DNA of 64,000 nt, from positions 312,860-376,859 of the forward strand of contig DCUJ01000012.1 in the NCBI GenBank assembly GCA_002328495.1, read 5' to 3'. The notes below the pieces were generated by a model. The model worked only from the letters and a program-made list of their open reading frames with translations, was not told where the DNA came from and ran no database searches. Positions 34,389 through 43,384 of the stretch are shown here, in pieces. A program made the translations under genes and the position numbers. The DNA comes from Sulfurospirillum sp. UBA2217 (GTDB lineage Bacteria; Campylobacterota; Campylobacteria; Campylobacterales; Sulfurospirillaceae). Each line of letters opens with the position of its first letter. Within the stretch, counting starts at the first letter, position 1.

Positions 34389-35978
34389 ATGAAAAAAACA
34401 GCTCTCTTATCATCCTTATTGCTTTTTAGTGTATCTTTGTATGCAAAGTCATTTGTGCAATGCCCGAACAATCAATGCGGTCTAATCAATAACGAAGGGC
34501 AGTGGAGTATAGAACCAAAGTATGAGTACCTTTCTTATAATCCAGATGGATTGTCTAAGTTTATGGAAAAAGATCAGTTTGGATTCGTAGATGCCAATGG
34601 TAAAGTTATCATTCGCCCACAAGAGAGTAATATCAATAGATTTACTCCAAATGGTCTTGCAAGGTTTAAGAAAAATAACAAATGGGGTGTTACAGACAAA
34701 AAATTTGACACCATCGTTCCTGCTATCTATGATTCTATGACAGACTATGCCGACAATGGTTTAGCCGCCGTTAAAAAAGATGGCAAATGGGGGTTTATCG
34801 ATAGTAAAGGTCGCGTTGTTATTGCGTTAGACTATACTTATGCGGCTGCGTTTGCACCCAATGGTTTAGCAGTTGTTGAGAAAAATGGATTGTATGGCTA
34901 CATCGATGCAGTTAACAAGATGGTCATCACACCCCAATTTAAAAGAGCTAATACCTTTTCACAAAATGGTTTAGCCTTGGTGCAAAAAGATGAAGGCTTA
35001 GGTTTTATTAACGCTAAGGGAGAAATCGCTATCGAACTTCAAAAAACCAAAATGGAACCTTTTACCACCAATGGTTTAGCGTTGATTCAAAAAGATGGAA
35101 AATATGGTTATATGGACAAAACAGGAAAAATTATTATCCCTGCTGTTTATGAGAATGCACAAAGTTTTATGCCAAATGGCTTGGCTGTCGTCCAGAAAGA
35201 TGGCAAATACGGCATCATCGACAGCCGCGGTGCATTTAAACTCAAACCTGAATTTACCAAGATTGAAAATAACTCAGATTATGACATTCTAGGGCTAAAA
35301 CACGAAGCAAGAGGCTGGGAAGTTTACGACATCACAAGCGGAAAAATAGTTGCTACCTACAAAGCTGACGATAAAGGTGTGAAGTATGAAATCACCAACG
35401 CCAAAGGTGAAATCATTTGGCCAAAAAATGTACAAAAAGAAGTGATAGCCAAACAACCCGAAAAGGTAGTAGAAAAAACGATTTCTCATGAATCAAAGCC
35501 TACAAGCTCAAAAGTTAACAGTGTATTAGTAAGTCAATATGGTATTGCTACAGATACTACAACAGGTTTAATGTGGGAAGATCGCATTGAGATGAGAGAC
35601 GCAGATGTATGGAGCAATGCAAAAATTCGTTGTGCCAACTTAACCCTTAAAGGCTTTGATGACTGGAGGCTTCCAAATATCTATGAATTATCAACCCTCT
35701 TAGATAATACAAAATCAAAAGATCCTTATATAATTGACGGATTCTCTTATGTGCATTCTCATTATTGGGCTTCAGATACCATGCCAAACTTAAACTATAA
35801 TATTAGGTCTATCAATACGTATAATGGTGAAATTAAATGGTCTATTGCACAACTTAAACACAATATAAGATGCGTTAGAGGAAAAGAATTAACCTTTGAT
35901 GATATGTCACGCTTAAAAAAGAGTGGAAAAATACACGTTAGTCAAGAAAATATAGATAAAATTACACCAAATAAATAA
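34389..35978 (+). CDS. Exported WG-repeat protein with C-terminal DUF1566 domain
   Basis: A 529-residue exported protein: signal peptide (about residues 1-19, ending LYA), then six to eight WG/KWG repeats (residues about 22-300) of the form NGLAxVxKDGKxGxxDxxGxxxI, a linker rich in Lys, Val and Glu (340-380), and a DUF1566/Lcl-type domain (about 385-510) with GLMWEDR and FDDWRLPNIYELSTLLD and a possible disulphide (RCANL and IRCVRG). WG repeats are binding modules, and DUF1566 occurs in surface and fimbrial proteins. AGAGGAAC precedes the start. It has its own gap upstream and a perfect palindromic terminator downstream. Probably envelope-associated; ligand unknown. Confidence 0.8.
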   Translation: MKKTALLSSLLLFSVSLYAKSFVQCPNNQCGLINNEGQWSIEPKYEYLSYNPDGLSKFMEKDQFGFVDANGKVIIRPQESNINRFTPNGLARFKKNNKWGVTDKKFDTIVPAIYDSMTDYADNGLAAVKKDGKWGFIDSKGRVVIALDYTYAAAFAPNGLAVVEKNGLYGYIDAVNKMVITPQFKRANTFSQNGLALVQKDEGLGFINAKGEIAIELQKTKMEPFTTNGLALIQKDGKYGYMDKTGKIIIPAVYENAQSFMPNGLAVVQKDGKYGIIDSRGAFKLKPEFTKIENNSDYDILGLKHEARGWEVYDITSGKIVATYKADDKGVKYEITNAKGEIIWPKNVQKEVIAKQPEKVVEKTISHESKPTSSKVNSVLVSQYGIATDTTTGLMWEDRIEMRDADVWSNAKIRCANLTLKGFDDWRLPNIYELSTLLDNTKSKDPYIIDGFSYVHSHYWASDTMPNLNYNIRSINTYNGEIKWSIAQLKHNIRCVRGKELTFDDMSRLKKSGKIHVSQENIDKITPNK

Positions 35979-36015
35979 ATGCCAAAATAGCCTTGGTAAA
36001 AAGCACATTTGCACA

Positions 36016-36047
36016 GTAAAAGGTTTTTACATGTAAAAACCTTTTAC
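36016..36047. terminator. 32-base perfect palindrome terminator built around a TTACATGTAA copy
   Basis: Sixteen-base arms (GTAAAAGGTTTTTACA and its complement) centred at 36031/36032, with TTACATGTAA at 36027-36036 in the middle. It lies between the convergent WG-repeat and exonuclease genes, 2 bases before the end of the latter. Confidence 0.75.
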
Positions 36048-36049
36048 CC

Positions 36050-36661
36050 TCAAATCTTAGAAATATTTTGAAGCTTAATATACATCATCGCCGTCATCAC
36101 GGCATCGTTCAGCGCATCGTGTTTGCCAAAGATGGGCAAGCCTAAATCTTTCATAATGACATCAAAGCGCAAATCAATGGTTCCCTCAGGAATAAACTTT
36201 ATCTTTTTATCATGGTAGATGCCTGAAACTTCGATTTGGCGATTGGGGAGGGTGATGCCAAGAAGGGGTTTGATGTATTTGTTGATCATCTTAACATCAA
36301 ACTCAATGTAATAGCCCACCACAGGACGCGCACCGATGAAGTGTAAAAACTGAACGATAGCGTCAAGAGGCTCACAACCATTTTGCAAGTCAATGTTTCT
36401 GATTTGATGAATTTTGATGCTCTCTTCATTAATGTCACAACTGGGCTTAACAAAAAGTTCAAATTTTTCAGACGTGAGAATTTTATTGCCTTTAATTTTA
36501 AGCGCTCCGATGGAGAGTATCTCATCTTTTTTAGGATTGAGTCCCGTAGTTTCCGTATCGAAAACGATGACCTCATCCTCAGGGTAGTCTCCAAATAAAA
36601 ACTCGTACCGTTCATCGTTCAACTTTTTATGGTTGAGATGGTTCAACAATCGCTTCAACAT
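36050..36661 (-). CDS. DnaQ-like 3'-5' exonuclease
   Basis: A 203-residue DEDDh exonuclease. Motif I is VFDTETTGLNPKKDEI near residue 33, motif II lies in FIGARPVVGYYIEFDVKMI near residue 120, and motif III is LGLPIFGKHDALNDAVMTAMM near residue 180. It resembles stand-alone epsilon-like exonucleases and lacks the polymerase-binding tail of DnaQ. It follows the CNB-CBS-DUF294 gene after one base, a pairing that recurs in other bacteria, and is therefore more likely part of that regulatory pair than the replicative proofreader. Confidence 0.9.
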   Translation of the reverse strand: MLKRLLNHLNHKKLNDERYEFLFGDYPEDEVIVFDTETTGLNPKKDEILSIGALKIKGNKILTSEKFELFVKPSCDINEESIKIHQIRNIDLQNGCEPLDAIVQFLHFIGARPVVGYYIEFDVKMINKYIKPLLGITLPNRQIEVSGIYHDKKIKFIPEGTIDLRFDVIMKDLGLPIFGKHDALNDAVMTAMMYIKLQNISKI

Positions 36662-36662
36662 C

Positions 36663-38483
36663 TTAGCTCACCATGGAGAGTTTAAAATGGTGACTCAAAA
36701 ACTTTTTAAACTTATTGACGATTTTAAAGCTGTCTTTGAGCAGTTCAAGTTCAAGTTGATTGAGAGCGGTGATGTCGATGAGATTGTCAAAGGCTGTTCC
36801 TGAAGCACTGCGTGCGAGTCTGTCTTTGAGGCGTAAGTTTAAGAGGGTATCAAACGCTTCTGCCAAAGCACCTGCAAAATCCTCATCAAGAATACCCTTG
36901 TGTATCAACTCTTTGATGCGACTGACCGTATCGGTCTCTTCGATGCCTTGTTGAAGCGAGAGACTGCGTATTCCCTGTACAATGGGGAAAATTCCCCCTT
37001 TTTTAACATCGATTTTATTGTTATTGGCGATAAGGTTTGTAAACATTCCGATGGGCGTTTCAAACGCAACCGCGGCTTTGGCAAAATTTGCCATAAAGAC
37101 ATCTTGACCACGCGTTCGCTCAAAAATAGACGCTTTCAGTTCAGCCAACATCTTAGCCTCTCCCGCAACGCAAAGGGCATCAAAAAAGATAGCAAGATTC
37201 ATCACATCTTCCATTGAGGGCATATCGCACCAGCGAGTAATCTCTTTTTTATACTCACGCATGGGCTTACACCAATAGGCATTGGAAACCATGATGTTTC
37301 CCTCACACGGTGGAAACCCAAAATCAATCAAAACTTCGGTAAAGCGTTTCATATAAGGCTCATACACAGACGCATCCATGTCATCATCAATGATAAGCGC
37401 GTTGTCTTGGTCAGTTTTAAGCATCTGCTCTTTTCTACCCTCACTTCCCATCACAATTAAACACGCCTTGTGCCACAGCTCTTTTGGCACAATCATGTGG
37501 TAAAGTTTTTCATAAATCTTTTCGTTGATTTCAGAGATAAGCTTCGCGATATAATCAACCTTCGTCCCTTTAGCATGCAATTTTTTAATGATATTGATCA
37601 AATCAAAACTGGCTTGCTTAAGCTCATCAATCGTCTCCGCTTTTCGAATTTGCACCGCTACAAGATAGGTATGGTTGGCGAAATAACTGAGCAAATCCAA
37701 CTGCTCCAAGATACCGACAATCTCTCCCTTGCGCGTCACTACAATGCGTTTGATGGAGTGCTTGGTAAAGGATAAAAGGGCATTAAACAAATAATCATCC
37801 ACCTCAATGGTAATGATGGGATGCAGTGCGATGGGTCCAATGGCAGCGTTTTTATCGTATTCATTGAACAAAACGTGCCGCCTAACCACACTGTCCGTAA
37901 CAATTCCGTGCGTATAGTCATCGCCATTTTGAACGATGATACAACTGCTCTTTTTGTGTTCCATTTGACGCAAGGCATCCATGATAGAGCACTCTTTTTC
38001 AACAATGGTAGGCTCATGCAAGTAACTGTCTTGCACCCGCGCCATCATAAAGCCTGAAAGCTCGGTGGTGTACTCTTTTTGTTTGGCGGACTGTATTTTA
38101 TTGGCAAGGTCTTGAATGAAATAGGCTTTAAATGAAGCATTACTGTCCAAAAGAGTCAAAAAGTCTACCTTTTTTAGCTCATAACAGATTAACTCTTCAA
38201 GCACCACAAAGCTATCATCACTTTTACCATAAATTAACGCATCGGCATCAAACGAATTGCCTTTACTATAAACCTTAATGAGCTCATCTTCATAGTACTC
38301 TCCCACTTCACCTTTGATGATGATGTACAAAAATTCTGCGGATGATTGGGGAGAAAAAAGTGTGGTATCTTTTTTATAATACGCAATGTTCATCGCCCCA
38401 ATGGCTTTGCCAATCTCTTGTTTTGAAAGCAGTTGAAAGGGGTGAATGGAGCGCAAAAAAGCTTCAAGATCGTACATACTCAT
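36663..38483 (-). CDS. CNB-CBS-DUF294 putative nucleotidyltransferase
   Basis: A 606-residue signalling-type protein: an N-terminal cyclic-nucleotide-binding-like domain (about 15-130; FLYIIIKGEVGEYYEDEL), two CBS domains (about 150-270; ending RKGEIVGILEQLDLLSYF), a DUF294 nucleotidyltransferase domain with MGSEGRKEQMLKTDQDNALI near residue 345 (the GSEGRxEQ...DxD active site of GlnD-like enzymes), and a helical C-terminal DUF294_C domain (480-600). It may modify a protein with a nucleotide in response to nucleotide levels. It is co-transcribed with a DnaQ-like exonuclease. The first ATG has AGAGG 7 bases upstream. Confidence 0.88.
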   Translation of the reverse strand: MSMYDLEAFLRSIHPFQLLSKQEIGKAIGAMNIAYYKKDTTLFSPQSSAEFLYIIIKGEVGEYYEDELIKVYSKGNSFDADALIYGKSDDSFVVLEELICYELKKVDFLTLLDSNASFKAYFIQDLANKIQSAKQKEYTTELSGFMMARVQDSYLHEPTIVEKECSIMDALRQMEHKKSSCIIVQNGDDYTHGIVTDSVVRRHVLFNEYDKNAAIGPIALHPIITIEVDDYLFNALLSFTKHSIKRIVVTRKGEIVGILEQLDLLSYFANHTYLVAVQIRKAETIDELKQASFDLINIIKKLHAKGTKVDYIAKLISEINEKIYEKLYHMIVPKELWHKACLIVMGSEGRKEQMLKTDQDNALIIDDDMDASVYEPYMKRFTEVLIDFGFPPCEGNIMVSNAYWCKPMREYKKEITRWCDMPSMEDVMNLAIFFDALCVAGEAKMLAELKASIFERTRGQDVFMANFAKAAVAFETPIGMFTNLIANNNKIDVKKGGIFPIVQGIRSLSLQQGIEETDTVSRIKELIHKGILDEDFAGALAEAFDTLLNLRLKDRLARSASGTAFDNLIDITALNQLELELLKDSFKIVNKFKKFLSHHFKLSMVS

Positions 38484-38542
38484 GGCAAAACCTCTTTTTA
38501 GTGAATAAGAATATATTGTACTCTATTTCCAGAAAAAGTCAC

Positions 38543-38552
38543 TTACATGTAA
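38543..38552. repeat. TTACATGTAA family repeat
   Basis: An exact copy in the 133-base divergent gap between the DUF294 gene and the 86-residue hypothetical gene. The same gap holds the -10-like TGGCATAAT at 38582-38590 for the plus-strand gene. Confidence 0.85.
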
Positions 38553-38616
38553 CATCTACCCATAAAATCACTTTAAAAATGTGGCATAATTGCACAAAAA
38601 TTTTACAAGGTCTTTT

Positions 38617-38877
38617 ATGAATACAACGCTTCAAACTTTTTTAGCTTCCATCACGTCACTGCATCAACTTGAGCCTAAAAACTTACCCAAAGATGTTTTA
38701 CACGTCATGCTGAAAATGTCACCTGAAGAGCTTTTTAAAACATGCTCTCAACTGGCGGTTTTACAACACAATATTCCCAGTAAAGAAAATGCTTTAACAC
38801 TCAAAGAAGAGGAGATAGCAACGCTTGCAGAAGCCTATCTTAAAGCGATTGTTGTGCGTATAAAAACGGGTTTTTAA
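38617..38877 (+). CDS. Small hypothetical protein
   Basis: An 86-residue, probably cytoplasmic and mostly helical protein (LPKDVLHVMLKMSPEELFKT, then KEEEIATLAEAYLKAIVVRI). No family is recognised. The ATG at 38617 follows ACAAGG; a longer frame from 38590 has no ribosome-binding site. It ends in a TTAA shared with the stop of the convergent SGNH hydrolase gene. Confidence 0.65.
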   Translation: MNTTLQTFLASITSLHQLEPKNLPKDVLHVMLKMSPEELFKTCSQLAVLQHNIPSKENALTLKEEEIATLAEAYLKAIVVRIKTGF

Positions 38878-39521
38878 AATGGTTTGGCTACAGCAGAATA
38901 GTTTTCACTGAGAATTTTTGCAATGTTTTTTGCCATGAGTTCATACCCTAAGGCATTGGGGTGGACTTGGTCTGATTTGAGTTCATCGCTTCCAAGAATT
39001 TTTTCCAAAGCACGGTCTTCGATTTCAAGTCCTTCTTCTTTGGCAATTTCATAATAAAACGATGCGGTATTGAAAGAGAGAATATCATACGTTGGGACAC
39101 CGACCAAAAGGACATAAACCCCTTTTTCTTTGGCTAGTTTGACCATATGTCGCACATTTTCCTTGGCTTTGATTAAATCCTTTTTACGTAAAATATCATT
39201 GGCTCCATGGCAGAGAATCAAAATATCAGGCTTGTATTTTTCCAAAAGCAGAGGCAAACGAGCCAAGCCTTGCTCACTCATCTCACCCGATACGCCCTCA
39301 TTAATCACTTCTGAGCGTAGGAGTGTGGCAAGAATGGCAGGGTAGCTTTGCTCTTTTGAAACCCCATATCCCGCGGTCAAACTATCGCCAAATGCCAATA
39401 TCTTTGTCTCCAAAGGCAAAGAGAGAGTTTGCATATCAACCTCCTGGCGTGATTGATAGAAATTGATTCCAACAATAATAAGGATGATGAGTACAATCGT
39501 ACGTATGTTAAAAATTCCCAT
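38874..39521 (-). CDS. Membrane-anchored SGNH/GDSL hydrolase (TesA-like)
   Basis: A 215-residue esterase of the SGNH superfamily. An N-terminal helix (about 6-22) is probably an uncleaved anchor or signal. Block I is AFGDSLTAGYGVS with the catalytic serine near residue 46; block III is CHGANDILRKKDL near residue 105; block V is DQVHPNALGYELMA with catalytic Asp and His near residue 188. It resembles TesA/arylesterase of the periplasm, acting on acyl esters. The gene faces the short plus-strand hypothetical gene, with stop codons overlapping. Confidence 0.88.
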   Translation of the reverse strand: MGIFNIRTIVLIILIIVGINFYQSRQEVDMQTLSLPLETKILAFGDSLTAGYGVSKEQSYPAILATLLRSEVINEGVSGEMSEQGLARLPLLLEKYKPDILILCHGANDILRKKDLIKAKENVRHMVKLAKEKGVYVLLVGVPTYDILSFNTASFYYEIAKEEGLEIEDRALEKILGSDELKSDQVHPNALGYELMAKNIAKILSENYSAVAKPF

Positions 39522-39587
39522 ACCCCTATTGTAGCAACTTTTAGCAAACTATGAGTACAATTCCAAACATTTTTCTAAAGGTTTTCT

Positions 39588-40493
39588 GTGCGTTCTCAAA
39601 AAATTGATCTTTTTGGTATGATGTTGTTGCTTATCGCTATGATAACGTGGGCGAGTTCGTTTATCGCACTCAAATCCGCTATTGGTCCTTTAGGTCCAAT
39701 GACCGTCGTTTTTGGACGTATGTTGGTCTCTAGCTTATGTTTTGTCTACTTTATCAAGGGCTTTTTTAAACTTGAATTTACCAAAAAAGATATCAAATAC
39801 ATTTTACTCATGACGGCGTTTGAGCCATGTTTGTACTTCATTTTTGAAGCCAAAGCGTTGCAATACACCACCGCTTCTCAAGCAGGGATGATTACGTCGA
39901 TGATGCCTTTGATGACGGCGATTGGAGCAGGGATTGCACTCAAAGAGGTCATTACTAAAAAAGTGCTTATCGGTTCATTTATTGCTGTTTTAGGAGCTAT
40001 TTGGCTGAGTCTTAGTGCGCAAAGCAGTGAACATGCGTCCAACCCTTTACTGGGGAATTTTTTGGAATTTTTAGCCATGATTTGTGGGGCGTGGTATGCC
40101 ATCGCGATTCGTTACTTGACACAACGTTTTTCAGCCCTTTTTCTCACCGCCGTGCAAGGTTTTGTCGGTACTATCTTTTTCTTTCCTCTTGCCATTTGGG
40201 AGTACAATACCATAAGCATGAACTTCACCTCTGAAGCCCTTTTGTGGGTACTCTATCTTGGGGTGGTTGTCACCATTGGAGGGTATGGTATGTTTAACTT
40301 GGCACTCAGTCGCATCGAAGCCTCTCGTGCCTCTGTGTTTGTCAATCTCATTCCTGTGTTTACGGTTATTTTGGCATACCTATTTTTGGGAGAAGTGCTT
40401 AAGCCGACAGAAATTATTGCGAGTGTTGTTATTTTATGTGGCGTAGCCATTTCACAAATGCCTGCACTACGAAAAGAAAAAAGTCTACTTTAA
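39588..40493 (+). CDS. EamA/DMT family transporter
   Basis: A 301-residue protein with ten predicted transmembrane helices in two EamA repeats; typical pieces are MITWASSFIALKSAIGPLGP in the first half and RIEASRASVFVNLIPVFTVI in the second. Members export amino acids or other small metabolites; the substrate cannot be told. It starts with GTG, with AAAGG 6 bases upstream. A paired TTACATGTAA terminator separates it from the convergent lutC. Confidence 0.88.
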   Translation: MRSQKIDLFGMMLLLIAMITWASSFIALKSAIGPLGPMTVVFGRMLVSSLCFVYFIKGFFKLEFTKKDIKYILLMTAFEPCLYFIFEAKALQYTTASQAGMITSMMPLMTAIGAGIALKEVITKKVLIGSFIAVLGAIWLSLSAQSSEHASNPLLGNFLEFLAMICGAWYAIAIRYLTQRFSALFLTAVQGFVGTIFFFPLAIWEYNTISMNFTSEALLWVLYLGVVVTIGGYGMFNLALSRIEASRASVFVNLIPVFTVILAYLFLGEVLKPTEIIASVVILCGVAISQMPALRKEKSLL

Positions 40494-40524
40494 GCTTTAC
40501 ATGTAAGATTACATGTAAAGCTTA
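40491..40524. terminator. Inverted pair of TTACATGTAA copies as bidirectional terminator
   Basis: Two copies (40497-40506 and 40509-40518) lie in an inverted repeat with 16-base perfect arms (TAAGCTTTACATGTAA and its complement) and a GA centre. The left arm overlaps the stop of the EamA gene, and lutC ends 6 bases after the right arm. Confidence 0.8.
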
Positions 40525-40529
40525 GAATT

Positions 40530-41117
40530 TTATACAAACACCACGCAAGCCTCTGTAGCTCCATGTGCTCCGATAACCAAGGACTGTTCAATATCCGCCG
40601 TTTTGGAAGGGCCACTGATAAACACACCAAAACCATTTTCCGCAAACGCAACTTTGGGGTTTGCATAGGCTTCATGCATGGTGGCTACAATTTCACTCTT
40701 AGGGACAACAATCATCAACTTTTGCGTAATAAAATAAAGGGCGCGATGGCGACAGTTTTCCTCTTTGACCCACACAGCACCATTTTCCGCCACCGCAAAT
40801 TCTCCCTTAATAATCGCCAAATCCACATCACGCAACGTATGCGGATCCTCGGTAGCACCCACCTCTTTTGTCCCAAGTGCTAGCTCCTCAACATTAGAGA
40901 TAATCACTTTATCGTCGGTATAGTGTTCTTTAATATACGCTTCCACTTCCGCAAAATCTTCGGCAAAGACGGCATTGCCACCCACACTCGCCAGTGAGGT
41001 TGAAAATTTCGCTGCCAAATCATCGTACTGCATGTGTGCAATAGCGATATCAGGTAAAGCGGTTTGGGTGGGTTTTGTTTCTCGTATGGCGTTTAATATA
41101 GCATCTCGTGAACTCAT
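40530..41117 (-). CDS. lutC: Lactate utilisation protein C
   Basis: A 195-residue LUD-domain protein, the third subunit of the LutABC L-lactate oxidation complex. The recognisable core is KGEFAVAENGAVWVKEE near residue 105 and GVFISGPSKTADIEQSLVIGAHGATEACVVFV at the C-terminus, seen here in pieces. It overlaps lutB by 4 bases and ends next to the paired-repeat terminator. It lacks cofactor cysteines, as is normal for LutC. Confidence 0.93.
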   Translation of the reverse strand: MSSRDAILNAIRETKPTQTALPDIAIAHMQYDDLAAKFSTSLASVGGNAVFAEDFAEVEAYIKEHYTDDKVIISNVEELALGTKEVGATEDPHTLRDVDLAIIKGEFAVAENGAVWVKEENCRHRALYFITQKLMIVVPKSEIVATMHEAYANPKVAFAENGFGVFISGPSKTADIEQSLVIGAHGATEACVVFV

Positions 41118-42487
41118 TTTGAACCTTTCTTTGCTTTGTAAAGCTCTTTAAAACTGTTTTGTGGAAATGGGGGTAATTCACGTCCTTTTCCCCAGACATT
41201 TAACTTTGAGTAGACAAGTGCGCGGGGCAGAAGTGGTACGATTTTACGCGCCATCCATCCTGCCATATCCATCACCTTTGGTCGCATCATCACCCATGTC
41301 GCAATTTTTAAGGCTGTGTGTTTTGTAGGGTCTAAATGCCCCGCTTCAACCACATCTTGACGACGAAGATAAAGCTCATCGTGTAAATCCACTTTCACAG
41401 GACAGACGTTAGAACACGATGCGCACAAGGAACACGCAAACGGTAAAGAGGCATATTTTTCCAAATCGCGACTAGGTCCCAAGGTCGAACCAATCGGTCC
41501 TGGAATGGTATAACCATAACTAAACCCACCACTGCGTCGGTAGACAGGACAGGTATTGAGACACGCTCCACAACGGATGCACTGCAACGATTTGACATAT
41601 TTTTGATTGGCTAAAATTTTAGAACGTCCATTATCAACGATGACCACATGCATCACGCCACCTTCAACCGCTCCATGGTAGTGTGAGGTGTACGATGTCA
41701 CAGGCTGACCCGTAGCACTGCGCGCTAAAAGACGGGTAAAGATGCTCAAATCTTTTAAACGAGGAATAATCTTTTCAATGCCCATACACGCAATATGTAC
41801 TTTAGGAAGTGCCGCACCCAAATCAGCATTGCCTTCATTGGTACACACCACAATGCCACCCGTTTCGCTGATAGCAAAGTTCACGCCCGTCATCGCCGCA
41901 TCGGCATTTAAAAACTTCTCACGCAAGTGTGCCCTTGCGGCACGGGTGAGATAGGTCGGGTCACAGTTGCCTTTTTGTGTTTTTAAAAAGTGCTCAAACG
42001 TCGTTCCCACATCCTCTTTTTTGAGGTGAATGGCGGGAAGAACGATGTGTGAAGGCGGTTCATTTCGAAACTGAACAATGCGTTCACCTAAATCGGTGTC
42101 CACGACTTCAATGCCGTGTTTTTCTAAAAAAGGGTTCAGATGGCACTCTTCGGTGAGCATTGATTTGCTTTTAACAATCATCTTGGCATTAACGGCTTGC
42201 AAAATATCTAACACAATTTGATTGTGCTCTGCCGCGTCTTTGGCCCAATGCACTTTAATGCCTCGCGCCATTGCATTTTTCTCAAAAGCTTCCAAGTAGG
42301 TGTCAAGGTGTGAGAGCGTGTGTGATTTGATAGCATCGGCGGTGTTGCGAAGCATTTCCCACTCGTCTAAACTTTTCGACTGAACATCACGTTTAAGGCG
42401 CACAAACCACAAGGCTTTGTCGTGCCATTTCATACGCTCAACATCACTGGCAAACGCATTGGCAAGTTCTGGGTGTCCTTGGCTCAT
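41114..42487 (-). CDS. lutB: Lactate utilisation iron-sulfur protein B
   Basis: A 457-residue protein with an N-terminal LUD domain (about 60-290) and two 4Fe-4S motifs, CIRCGACLNTCPVYR near residue 300 and CSLCASCSNVCPVKVDLHDEL near residue 352. It passes electrons from lactate oxidation, presumably to menaquinone. It overlaps lutA and lutC by 4 bases each, giving one transcript lutA-lutB-lutC. No lactate permease gene is adjacent. Confidence 0.95.
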   Translation of the reverse strand: MSQGHPELANAFASDVERMKWHDKALWFVRLKRDVQSKSLDEWEMLRNTADAIKSHTLSHLDTYLEAFEKNAMARGIKVHWAKDAAEHNQIVLDILQAVNAKMIVKSKSMLTEECHLNPFLEKHGIEVVDTDLGERIVQFRNEPPSHIVLPAIHLKKEDVGTTFEHFLKTQKGNCDPTYLTRAARAHLREKFLNADAAMTGVNFAISETGGIVVCTNEGNADLGAALPKVHIACMGIEKIIPRLKDLSIFTRLLARSATGQPVTSYTSHYHGAVEGGVMHVVIVDNGRSKILANQKYVKSLQCIRCGACLNTCPVYRRSGGFSYGYTIPGPIGSTLGPSRDLEKYASLPFACSLCASCSNVCPVKVDLHDELYLRRQDVVEAGHLDPTKHTALKIATWVMMRPKVMDMAGWMARKIVPLLPRALVYSKLNVWGKGRELPPFPQNSFKELYKAKKGSK

Positions 42488-43227
42488 GAAACATCTCCTG
42501 CTAAAATTTGGGCAATATAGACGGTTTTTAAAGGCATTTTCTCACGGTCAATCAAGCCTTGCATGTGCATCAAACAGGACATATCCACGCCCGTGATGTA
42601 CTCGCTTCCCGCATCCAAATGGTCTTGCAAACGGGCACGTCCCATCGCCGTACTCATCGCCTCTTCACTCACCGCAAAAGTTCCACCAAACCCACAACAC
42701 TCATCTTTTCGGGTCAGTTCTGCGTAGGAAATGCCCTCGACCATATCGAGTAAATTTTTGATTTTTGAAAATTCAGGAACATTTTTTTCACTCATGCTGG
42801 CAAGTCCTAATTCACGGTGTGCATGGCAACTGTTGTGAATGCCCACTTTGTGCTTAAAAGTCGCATTCATAGAGCTTGGTTTGATGACATCGTGTAAAAA
42901 TTCAATCAACTCGTAGGTGTGTGAACGCATACGCTCAAAGCCTTCCCGTCCGCCCAAAAACTGCGCGTAATTGTGACGCACCATGCTCACACAACTCCCA
43001 CTGGGTGCTACAATGTAGTCATAATCTTTAAAGATTTTGAAAAAACGCTCCGCCAAAAGCTTCACTTCACTCGCACATCCCGTGTTCGCTTGAGCTTGTC
43101 CACAACAGGTTTGTTCTAAAGGATACTCCACATCCAGCCCCAAGTTTTCAAGAACTTTAAGCGTTGACATCGACGCTTCAGGGTATAACTCATTCATAAA
43201 ACAAGGAATAAACAGACCTATTTTCAT
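42484..43227 (-). CDS. lutA: Lactate utilisation protein A
   Basis: A 247-residue protein with two cysteine-rich CCG domains: TCCGQAQANTG near residue 65 and ECCGFGGTFAVSEEAMS near residue 185, as in GlpC/HdrB-type subunits. The start at 43227 gives the conserved N-terminus MKIGLFIPCFMNELYP and has GGAG 6 bases upstream; a start at 43254 would add nine non-conserved residues. It is the first gene of lutABC. Confidence 0.93.
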   Translation of the reverse strand: MKIGLFIPCFMNELYPEASMSTLKVLENLGLDVEYPLEQTCCGQAQANTGCASEVKLLAERFFKIFKDYDYIVAPSGSCVSMVRHNYAQFLGGREGFERMRSHTYELIEFLHDVIKPSSMNATFKHKVGIHNSCHAHRELGLASMSEKNVPEFSKIKNLLDMVEGISYAELTRKDECCGFGGTFAVSEEAMSTAMGRARLQDHLDAGSEYITGVDMSCLMHMQGLIDREKMPLKTVYIAQILAGDVS

Positions 43228-43294
43228 TACACACTCCATACATAATTTTGACATATTTTATTAAGGTAAAAAAATAAACGTATGATATTTGATG

Positions 43295-43384
43295 TTACGT
43301 CATTATCTTTTGTAAAACAATTTCAATAAGTAACACGCCCACCACAAGAAAGAGTATCACAAGCATTAAACTACTTTTTTTCAT
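43295..43384 (-). CDS. Candidate 29-residue single-helix membrane protein
   Basis: The stop codon of the LysE gene overlaps an ATG as ATGA, opening a 29-codon frame: MKKSSLMLVILFLVVGVLLI, then EIVLQKIMT. This is a basic N-terminus followed by one hydrophobic helix, a typical small membrane protein. The coupling to the exporter gene suggests a co-made accessory peptide. No family is recognised, and there is no independent proof of expression. Confidence 0.55.
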   Translation of the reverse strand: MKKSSLMLVILFLVVGVLLIEIVLQKIMT

